Positions 52,591 to 61,500 of a stretch of DNA of 64,000 nt are shown piece after piece. Each line of letters opens with the position of its first letter. Position 1 is the first letter of the stretch. A program made the translations under genes and the position numbers. The notes beneath the pieces are model-generated. The model saw nothing but the letters and a program-made list of their open reading frames with translations. It made no database searches and was not told the DNA's origin. This stretch comes from Rhynchopus sp. YZ270_cl-10 (taxonomy: Eukaryota > Euglenozoa > Diplonemea > Diplonemida > Diplonemidae): contig OZ037858.1 in the NCBI GenBank assembly GCA_964035575.1, positions 1,178,001 through 1,242,000 of the forward strand, read 5' to 3'.

Positions 52591-53327
52591 TCAGTGTTTC
52601 CCAGCATCTCACCTAACTCTGAAAATAGGTGAGATTTTGCGGTTTTGCGGGTTTTTGTATAGGTGTGGCGAGCCCGGGCGCGCTTCGCGCGCCCGGGTCC
52701 CCACCTTAGCTCAAGTTGGGGGCCTCCGGCGGAATGTGAGAATTTCTCGGAGTTCGGCACTTCATTGATATTTGCACCAGGCACACGTGGTACACGAATT
52801 ATCAGTAACCTCAGTACATTTACAAAATAAACGGCAGTCATGGCAGGCATGACACCCAAGCGAAGCCACGGTACGCAACATTTCTAAAAATTGTTGACAT
52901 AAATGTCACTGTCGTTGGAAGATTGGGGGGTCAGCTTGTTTTTGTGCCCAAAATTTCTCAGCACTGCTGACCAGGGACATTGGGAACATATGGATTTTTG
53001 CGGAGCAAAAAAAAATCAAACAAATGGCGCCGCAGGCGAAAAAAAATTAGGGTACAGTGTAAAAATCTATCTTTTTTACAGCACATAGTCACACACCTAA
53101 CCCTTTTTTGCGGAGCAAAAAAGGGAAAATGGCGCCGCAGGCAAAAAAAAATTGAGGTACAGCCTGGATGGTGCGGTCAGCAACCCAGTTCCCCATGGTA
53201 CTCCCGTGGTTCAACCATGATTTTTTTTTTTTTTTTTTTCCTGCAGGTGAGATTTCTCACCTCACTTTTTTTTTTTTTTTTTTTTTGTGAGATTTCTCAC
53301 CCCAAAATCTCACCGTGGGAAACACTG
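52591..53327. mobile_element. Non-autonomous hAT-like element A, about 0.74 kb
   Basis: The left end CAGTGTTTCCCA (from 52592) and right end TGGGAAACACTG (to 53327) are perfect 12-bp inverted repeats of hAT type. TTTTCAAA lies directly after the right end (53328-53335) and one base before the left end (52583-52590), a probable 8-bp target-site duplication with one extra T. The interior carries a GC hairpin (52673-52697), the left part of the shared internal segment (about 52700-52925) and repeated GGTGAGATTTCTCACC words near the right end. No transposase. Confidence 0.82.
52673..52697. repeat. 11-bp perfect GC hairpin with TTC loop
   Basis: CCCGGGCGCGC TTC GCGCGCCCGGG. Same design as 25331-25349. 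It lies inside hAT-like element A. Confidence 0.85.
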
Positions 53328-53359
53328 TTTTCAAAGTGACTCAGGGTTGTTTCTAGGAT

Positions 53360-53935
53360 CTCGTTTTTTTTTCTCGGGGGGGTCAATTTTTTTCCCAAAA
53401 AACACGGGTCGGGAAAGATCTTTTTTTTTTTTTTTTTTTTCGAGAAAAAAAATCCTCTTCTCCCGAAAAAAAAAAAAAAAAAAAGATTTTTGGGAGAAAA
53501 AAAAAAAGAGAAAAGATTTGAAAATCCTGGGAAAATCCTGAAAAAATCCTGAAAAATCCTGGAAAAATCCATGAAATTTCATGAAAAATCTCGAGATCTT
53601 GAGAAATCTTTGAAAAAAAAAAAAAAGATTTTCAAAATCTTTTTTTTTTTTTCCCCCAAAAAGATTTTTCAAAATCCCAAAAATCTTTTTTATCTTTTTT
53701 TTGAGAAAAAAAAGATTTTCAAGATCTTTTTCATCTTTTTTTCTCTTTTTTTCCTTTTTTTTCCTTTTTTTTTCAGGATTTTTCAAAGATCTCAAAGATC
53801 TCGAGAGATCCTGAAAAAAAATGACAAAAATCCTGAAAATCTTGATTTTTTTTTTTTTTCTCCCGAGATTCTCGAAAAAAGACAAAAAAAGACAAAAGAT
53901 CTTTCCTGACCCGTGAAAAAAAATTTTTTTCCGCC
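53360..53935. repeat. Low-complexity self-complementary A/T stretch
   Basis: About 570 bp built almost only from AAAATCTTTT, AAAATCC/TGAAAA and T- or A-runs. AGATTTT and AAAATCT alternate, so many short hairpins are possible. It contains no coding signal despite long open frames. It lies inside hAT-like element B. Confidence 0.85.
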
Positions 53936-54427
53936 GGGAAAAAATGGTCTTTCGAGGGTTTTTGGGTGTATTCCGAGCTTTCTCGACGAAGCCTCGATCT
54001 CACCAAGAAAACCCCATACCCCAAACCTTCAGAATATCATGGTGGTATGTAGCTTCTGTGCGGGTATGAAACAGGTAAAGAAACGGTGGTCATGGCACCC
54101 AAAGGTTCCTGGCGAAGCCACGGTACGCAACATTTCTAAAATTGCGATGAATCTAATTAAAATTGCGCTTAAAATTGCACTATTGTACAGCCAAACTATG
54201 TCATGGGAAGGGTGTGATGTAAGCTTGCGCCGCAGGCGCATGGTACGCTACTTTTATTCCTTTCGCCAAATCTTTTTTCTCACTCCCATCACCGTTCCAC
54301 GTAGTGTAGTCGGTGCGGGTGTTGTCGCTCTTCACCAGTGCCAACACTGGTGGTGGGTGGAAAACGTGTAGTTCGGGGGAAAATATGTAATTTTTTACAG
54401 GGGGGTGAGGCTGACCAGCGCACCGTG

Positions 54428-54490
54428 CCAGATTCTGGGGGTAAAATTGACCCCCCCCGGGGGGGGTCAATTTGACCCCCCAGAATCTGG
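54428..54490. repeat. 63-bp near-perfect palindrome
   Basis: From CCAGATTCTGGGGG (54428) to its complement ending 54490, centred on an 8C/8G junction at 54458/54459. A second small palindrome GGTCAGTGACC follows at once. Near the right end of hAT-like element B. Confidence 0.9.
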
Positions 54491-54787
54491 GGGGGGGTCA
54501 GTGACCCCCCCCGACCCCCCTAGAAACAACCCTGAAGTGACTAAGAATGTGAAGTGGTGATCAAATGCGTAATGTGTTTGGTAAAACACTCCTGTTCTCA
54601 AGGCAGGCATCGGTTTTACAACTGATGAAGTGATGAGAGGCATGTGTTGGAAGTTAGACTTTTTAAAAAAAAGTGTGGGGGGTTTCTTATAATTTTTTGG
54701 AAAAGAGGACACGGTGAGACTCATATGGGACTCAATTTTTTTTATCAAATAAAATCAACAAAAAATAACTTCAGACACACAAAGGAT

Positions 54788-55009
54788 ATGTACACAAAGG
54801 ATATGAGTCATCCCTCCAACCACACGCTGTTTGATACCGTTTCGTTGCAAACAATACGGAACGGGCCAGAGCAGCACGAGAAGGAGCACATGCAAGATCT
54901 GTGGGCAGACATCCACCAACACACCCAGCAAATCCAGAAGGAAGACTGGCGGGTGTTTGACAGCAGCTACTTCGATACACCAACGACACATAGACGGGAG
55001 CGCACCTGA
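54788..55009 (+). CDS. Possible small protein, about 68-73 aa
   Basis: The frame starts at one of two ATGs (54788 or 54803), and the second gives MSHPSNHTLFDTVSLQ. The sequence (EKEHMQDLWADIHQHTQQIQKEDWRVFDSSYFDTP) is hydrophilic and helical with a balanced composition unlike the low-complexity frames around it. Codon use is closer to the genes than to the flanks. It resembles the 121-aa protein at 3624 in size and its MSH start, but I see no homology. It could also be an exon of an unrecognised gene. No known motif. Confidence 0.4.
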   Translation: MYTKDMSHPSNHTLFDTVSLQTIRNGPEQHEKEHMQDLWADIHQHTQQIQKEDWRVFDSSYFDTPTTHRRERT

Positions 55010-55079
55010 CCCCCACCACATCCCACCCTCCCCCACCCCCACTAGACGAATATTAGACAACCTTGTGACTATTTATGTA

Positions 55080-55150
55080 TTTTTTTTTGGGGGGCAACCA
55101 CTTCCTGCGTCCGATGTACGGTGAGGCGTTTGCACATTTCAACTTCTCTT
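55080..55150 (+). repeat. Dispersed repeat copy (family of 48117-48215)
   Basis: GTCCGATGTACGGTGAGGCG then TTTGCACATTTCAACTTCTC matches the right half of the 48.1-kb copy and the copy near 28320. Confidence 0.55.
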
Positions 55151-55336
55151 TTTTGGTGTGGCTGAACGGGGGGGTGCAAGAAGTGTGCAAGAAGTGCGAA
55201 TCAGCTCCACCATTTTGTTGTTTTTATTCTTGCAAAAGCATCTCCCCTCTACAGAGCATTCGGTGGGTATTTTATTTGTGTTTTTCTTTCTTGTTTTTTT
55301 GTGGTATAGTTTCCTCTCCAAAGGCCAAGAGGCGAG

Positions 55337-57438
55337 ATGTCGTACGGCGCTACCGCAGAAGACCGTAAGGCGTTTGCGGACATAATCGCAAAAGATCCGC
55401 ACAACAAAAAATGCGTCGACTGTCTAGCCCCCAACCCGCAGTGGGCGAACGTGCATCATGGTGTGCTGATCTGCCTGGAGTGTGCAGGGGTATGCCCACC
55501 AAAAACCCCCTCCTGACTAAGCGAGGCTTACGTTTATCCTCTCAACTTTTTTGGGCGATATGCAATACAAGGAACGTTTTTGTCATGAAGTGGATACGTA
55601 TCCCTCAGTTCTTTTTATCCTCTAGCACCCCAAACCCCTCCGTGGATGCAAATGCAACACGAACCTTTGAGACAAAGAGACACAACTATAACTTTTCGTC
55701 TTTCCTTTTTACAGACCCACCGTGGACTTGGTGTGCACCTCAGCTTTGTGCGCTCCATCACCATGGACGCATGGAAGAGCTGGAAGCCGGAAAAGCTGAT
55801 GCAGATGCAGAAGGGCGGTAACGGGAATGCACTTGCATTTTTCCAGGCGAAAAACGTTCCCGGTGGAACGAAGGACCAGATCCGCGCACGGTATAACCAC
55901 ATAGGGGCGTGGATGTACAGAGAAAAGCTAGAGGCCTCTGTCGAGGGGCGTGCCTTCTCTGAAGCGGTATGTGACACACCACACCCCAGCTTTTGGATGT
56001 TGAGATGAATTTGTGTGTAGCTTTCTCACCCTCCCAACACACCTTTGAATACAGAATTTCCAACCCCCACCGGAATACAACCCCAACTGGGACAAACCCG
56101 TGAAGGCTGCACCGCGAGCTGGGTACTCTGGGAATAGGATGGGAGGTCTTGGATCATCGCCGACCCCGCAGAAGAGTGGGAACAATGATGTATGTAAAAT
56201 ATGGCGGTTTTAGTGGAAACCAGCGCAGCTGATGCTTATAACGAATGTGATCAAGGTGACTAAGCGCGAGAGGCTTAGGGTCATCTTATAAACTTTTCTT
56301 TATTTTGTGTTACCTTGGCGTGCATCAAATGAAGTCATCTTATTTTTTGCGACATTTCTCTCATTTCAATTCAACCTTGCAGACGCTGAACGACGGAATG
56401 AAAGCGATGAGCGCAGGCCTCGGGAAGATGCAGGCTGTCGGCTGGGCTGTTGGCAGTGCCGTCGCAGACGCAAGCAAGAAGGCAGCAAAGAGTACTGGGG
56501 AAGCAGCGAAGTCTGTGGGCGAATCAGCGAAGTCAGTTGACACTAGCAACATCCAGAAGAGCGCTGGCGAGGGGTGGGCGACAGCGTCGGCGAAGGCGAC
56601 TGCAGGGTGGGGATGGCTCTCAAGGTACCCTTTTTGTTTTTTTTCACATCGAATCTGTTTGCTTCGTTCCCATTAACAAACCCCACCCATCCCGAAACCT
56701 ACCTAAGGCAGCACCACCTCCTCCACCTCCTACCTCCCCACCCAACAGCACTGTCACAAAAGCTGCAAGCGAAACCTTCGGCAGCAACGACGACGGCTTC
56801 GGCAAGATACGAGAGAACCTCGATGCGGGCCCCGTGGGTGAGGGTGACTCGGTATGCCCCCGATGGACCCCCCCCTCCCACCACCACCACCACCCCCTAA
56901 AAATAAACAATATCCCCGCTCACCTTATCCCTGATTTCAAACACTACCCGCCAACAATTTTTCGCATCTTAGAAAAAATGATGCAATCTAAACACGCTTT
57001 CTGACCAAAACGACACAACACGAACAGATCATCCAAGGGGAGACGGTTGTGTGGGAGACCAAGGACGGTCCGCAGAAGGTGAAGGTGGCGGCAGTTGACG
57101 ATATGACGGACCCGCCGACGTACATTCTGCGTCTGGATGATGGGGGGAAACGGTGTGCACCACACTCGGCACTGCGGAAGTGGTCCAAGTACGAGTCAGA
57201 CCAGAGCAAGCAGGAGGCGACTGCGTCTTCGTCTTCATCGCCACCTCCACAAGAGCAGCCTACCACAACCACCGCCACCCCCACACGCGAAGCAAACCCC
57301 TTCTCCGCCACCCCCGCAAAAAAACCCACCATCACCCCCAAAGCTAAAGCACCCACCCCCGCCAAAAAGGACGAAAACGACTGGGACGACTGGGGTGACG
57401 AAGACGACTCATGGGGTGCAGGGAAGAAGGACGATTGA
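55337..57438 (+). CDS. ArfGAP1-like GTPase-activating protein
   Basis: Six exons: 55337-55489, 55715-55966, 56055-56189, 56383-56624, 56749-56851, 57028-57438; about 431 aa. The zinc finger is canonical, C26-x2-C29-x16-C46-x2-C49, followed across the first splice site by the arginine finger R54 in [38 protein letters not shown] and the helix after it complete the domain (to about 130). The mid-part ([30 protein letters not shown]) is amphipathic and probably a lipid-packing sensor. The tail is Pro/Lys-rich and ends [18 protein letters not shown], as in ArfGAP1/Gcs1 coat-binding tails. It should stimulate GTP hydrolysis on Arf at Golgi membranes. Exon 5 start was set by frame (AG|C codon). Confidence 0.92.
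55514..55548 (+). repeat. Dispersed hairpin motif, copy in ArfGAP intron 1
   Basis: TGACTAAGCGAGGCTTACG then TTTATCCTCTCAACTT. A shortened loop keeps the AAGC/GCTT stem core. Confidence 0.6.
56253..56298 (+). repeat. Dispersed hairpin motif, copy in ArfGAP intron 3
   Basis: AAGGTGACTAAGCGCGAGAG then GCTTAGGGTCATCTTATAAA. The best single copy: CTAAGC and GCTTAG pair perfectly around GCGAGAG. Confidence 0.85.
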
Positions 57439-58513
57439 GGGGGAGGGGTATTTTTTTTGAGTCTGAGTGTTGACCTTTTATTTGAATTTTTTTTTTTTTT
57501 TATGTGGAAAAATCTCTCCCACTCCGCACAAATAAAACAAAATAAAGCATAGGTTCAGAACCCGCATATATACCATTGAAATTCATTCTCCTCCGGGCAT
57601 TATAGTGTGCACAGAACCTGTTTTTTGGACTGACTGCTGATACTACAAAAAGAGAGAAAAAAAGAATAACACTGGGTCATGCTAATATGACCCCATGTTT
57701 TAAACCAAAAAACATTTTTTTTTAAAAGGTTCCCCTTTGCACGAATGAAGTTGTGCGTGGGAGGGCGATTAAACAAGAAACCATCTCTTTTGTTCTCTCA
57801 CATTTGTTTGACTTCGAAAAAAAAAAGTTATGTTCCTCCCCTCTCTTCGCGGTGAACTTCTACCCCCTCCTCCTCCCCCCAATAAAAAAAGGTCCAACAG
57901 CACGTCACCGAGGGTCTTAATTCCGGGATGGGATGATATTGGGTGGGAAGGGGGTCATCGCTTATAATGGCTATCCCCCTTTTTCCACCTTTGTTGTGCC
58001 CAACTTCTTGCCCTCCTAGGATACGTGCAGTATTTCTTGTGGACGTAAACCCCCATTTTTCCAGAGGATTATCTCAAGCTGGCCCCTTCATGGTTGTTTT
58101 TATGTCTGAAGTGACGAATCATGAATTTTTTTGGGCTAATCTTGCAAAGCTTTGGAGGAGAGTATACCCCCTGCAAAACCCACCCAGCTGGAGTTGGAGC
58201 AAATTGAACGGGGTAAAAAAAGAAGAAAAAATAGCACCTCTTTTTCCTGGCGATCTGTTGCTTTTTTCTCCATTCCCTCCCTTCTTCCTGCATTTCTTCT
58301 GACCAGAGATGCTTTTCACTAAAAGCCGCAAGGGGTGACACCAAGCTTGAGGCTTTGGATCACCTTATCAACCTTATTAACCTTCTTCTGCACGTTGTGT
58401 CGCTACCTTCCCTCAGATCTGCATCATCCAAATTCTAATCTAACCTTACCAGGAGACCCACACAAAAGGGGGTGGGTTTCATACCTTAACCCCCCCTACC
58501 CAAAAGGCTTGCC
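57439..58513. other. Intergenic, 1.07 kb
   Basis: No gene seen. A small hairpin GGGTCAT-GCTAAT-ATGACCC lies near 57675. A divergent hairpin-motif copy (GGTGACACCAAGCTTGAGGC, then TTTGGATCACCTTATCAACC) lies at about 58334-58380, 135 bp before the kinesin start. Confidence 0.5.
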
Positions 58514-61500
58514 ATGTCTTCTGTGCAGGTCGCAGTCCGTGTGCGGCCGCTTACAGAGAAGGAGGAGGCGAACCCTGACTGCGACTGTATTTTGTCCTCC
58601 CGTGGGAAGGAGATCACTGTGCGTGTACCGCATACAAATGGCGCGTTTACGCATAAGTTTGCTTATGATCATACCTTCTGGAGTGCAGCAAAGGAGAAGA
58701 CAACCAATGAGGTTGCGACCCAACAGATGATCTTCAAGGGAATTGGTACGCATGTGACAGACAGCTGTTTCGAAGGTTTCAACGTCTGTGTCTTCACCTA
58801 CGGGCAAACTGGAAGCGGTAAGTCCTACACCATGTTTGGAAACACGGATAACCAAAACGAGATTGGGCTTGTCCCGCGGATCACGCATAAGATTTTTAAC
58901 GAGATTGAACGCAAGAAGTCGTCTCTTGTGCGCTTCACGGTGCGTGCCTCGTATATGGAGATCTACAATGAGAGGGTCAAATGTCTTTTGAACCCTTCTC
59001 TCGATGGGGTAACGCTGAAGGTGCGTGAACACCCTGAGAGCGGGCCTTATGTTGAGAACCTGACGCAGATGGAGGTGCGCTCGCATCAGGAGGTGTTCCA
59101 TGTCATGGACGACGGGAACAAGCTGCGGACGACCGCAGCCACGAACATGAACGCACACTCCTCTAGGTATGCTTCCCCCCCCTACACCACCACGACCACC
59201 GCCACCACCACTACAGATCTCACGCAGTCCTGCAGCTTCTCGTAACGCAAGAGATTTTGATGGAGGACTGTGACGAGGTGTTGTCGTCGAAGACCGCAAG
59301 GCTGAACCTTGTTGATTTGGCAGGCTCCGAGCGTGTATCGAAGACGCAGGCAACAGGGACGCGTCTGCAGGAGGGGAGCAACATTAACAAATCGTTGACC
59401 ACGTTGGGGCAGGTCATCTCAGCGCTGGCGGACGATGCGTCGCGCAAGAAGCACATCCCGTACCGCGACTCCGTGCTGACGTACATCCTGAAGGACAACC
59501 TTGGCGGCAACTCCAAGACGATGATGATCGCCACCGTCTCCCCTTCCTCCGACAACTACGAGGAGACTATGTCGACCCTCCGCTACGCAGAACGTGCCAA
59601 AAAGATTGTAAACAAAGCCATCGTCAACGAAGACCAAAACAACGCCCTCGTCGCAAACCTCCGCGACGAAATCCAAAAACTCCAAGAAAAGCTCGCCAGC
59701 CAAGGCGTCTCCAAGGACAACGAAGAGGAGCTCCGTGCGAACCACGCGCTTATGCAACAACTCAAAATGAGCTGGGAGGAAAAACTGCTTCATGCACAGA
59801 AAATGGCCGCGCTCCGTGGCGAAGAGATTGACACTGTCATCCAGAAGAAGGAGGAGCTGGAGGCTGAGGTAGAAGGATTGATGTTAGAGCAGTCGAAGCA
59901 AAGGGAGGAGCTTACCACCTTGCAGAAACAGCTGGAGGAAAAGGACAACCAGGTGGAGTCTGTTCTCCGGATGATGAAGGTGAAGGAGCGGGAATTTGAA
60001 GAGCGGATCTCGAAGGAAACGAATTCAGATGAGAAGGCTGAGATCCACCTTTTAAGACAGCAGATGGCGGTTATGGCGAGTCAGATGGAACAACAGAAGC
60101 GCGTTGATGAACGCAAAACACAACTCCGCGTTGGTCTGGACCACAAGGTGCAGGCTCTGCTCCATACCCTCAATATCACCACCATCACCGATGAAGAACG
60201 CATTCTCGTCCAAAACCTTCACGTTCGTGACATGGCGATGGTGTACGACCAGCTTGCAGAGGGTTCAGAACCTTCTGATGTCTGGGCAAATTTGATGCTC
60301 CGTCTTGAAGGGAAGGACTCTGGCTTCCATCGCGTGACCATGGAGGATACACCGCCTCCGTTGTACAACGTAAACGATGACGACGACGACGATGAGGAGA
60401 TGCAGGTCCACTCACCAAAGAAGGGTGCCGGCGGCGCGGCGCAGGTGTCTGCCTTTGAGACAAACACAACCGACATTGCGTCGCCGCACCATGAGATGCA
60501 CAAAGCTGCGGACACCAAGGCAGAGGAGACGCTTGCCCCCACCGCATACGCAGAGGAGGACGACGTTCTCGACGAGCTCCTTGGCAGCGACGACGAGGCC
60601 GGCCCCACACCGCTCGGTGCTGACAAACCCTCCACCGACAACAAAAAGGCGCACGCCCTGCTTGACGAAATCCTTGGCGACGGGGAGGAGGGTGGGGAGG
60701 AGGACCTTTTGGACGACCTTCTGGACAGCTCTGGGTCTGGCTCGAGTGGGTATGAGTCCTCTTCGGAAGAATCGAAGGATGCTTTGGACGACTTGCTTGC
60801 GTCTTCCGAGGACGAAACGGAAAAAGACCTTTTGGACGATCTTTTGGACGACGACGACGACAAGAAGCCCAAAAAGAAGAAGAAGAAGAAGTCTAAGGCA
60901 GTGCAGGAAGGCCTCAACATGGACGGCGAAGACGCTGCAGGCGACGACGTCGGTGGCGAAGAAGCTGCCCTCCTCGACGAACTCCTCGGCGACAATCTCG
61001 AAGACGTCAAAGTCTCCGACGAAGCAAAAAAAGCCCTCACAGAAGACACCCCCGCCTCCGCTACATGCAAAATCGGCAAGCAAGGAGACAGCTTCGATGC
61101 AACACGACTGGTTCTGTGGAACACCATTCTGTTCAACTGCTCCGAAGATGTATGCAATATTTTACAATACAAGATCCCGTTTTAGGTTATTTAGGGTTGT
61201 GTATGCAAAAAACACACATAACAACAGCTCATAGCTCAAGGCGATGCGTTTGTCGAGAAGATGATGGCAGCAGCGAAGCAAGACCCTACGTATGTTGCCT
61301 AATGCTCAACATGGCATAAACACACCAAAAAACAGGAGCATCAAACGTCTCGCAGACGCCTACGGGGGGCACGTCCCTAAGGCACCCACCTCTTTGAACG
61401 ACCACGTGCAGAGGCTAGGAAATTTCTACTGTTTCTACAACAAGCAGCGTCTTCCGCAGGTGGTAAGCATCGTTAAGAAGGTCACTGACACAGGGAAGTC

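Larger units (their letters stand above)
53342..54534. mobile_element. Non-autonomous hAT-like element B, about 1.19 kb, with 8-bp TSD
   Basis: The inverted ends CAGGGTTGTTTCTAGG (53342-53357) and CCTAGAAACAACCCTG (54519-54534) are perfect over 16 bp. AAGTGACT flanks both sides (53334-53341 and 54535-54542), an exact 8-bp target-site duplication as expected for hAT. The interior has a 0.6-kb A/T low-complexity stretch, the right part of the shared segment (54065-54270) and a C/G palindrome (54428-54490). No transposase. It starts 14 bp after element A ends. Confidence 0.9.

Noticed and set aside
53331-53885. Lys/Phe-rich open frames on both strands
   Set aside because: They arise only from A- and T-runs in the low-complexity block.
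61292-61350. Separate gene start at the ATG at 61292
   Set aside because: Not excluded, but splice phases join the kinesin exons through this point and a 106-bp intergenic gap would be far shorter than any other here; kept as the alternative model.
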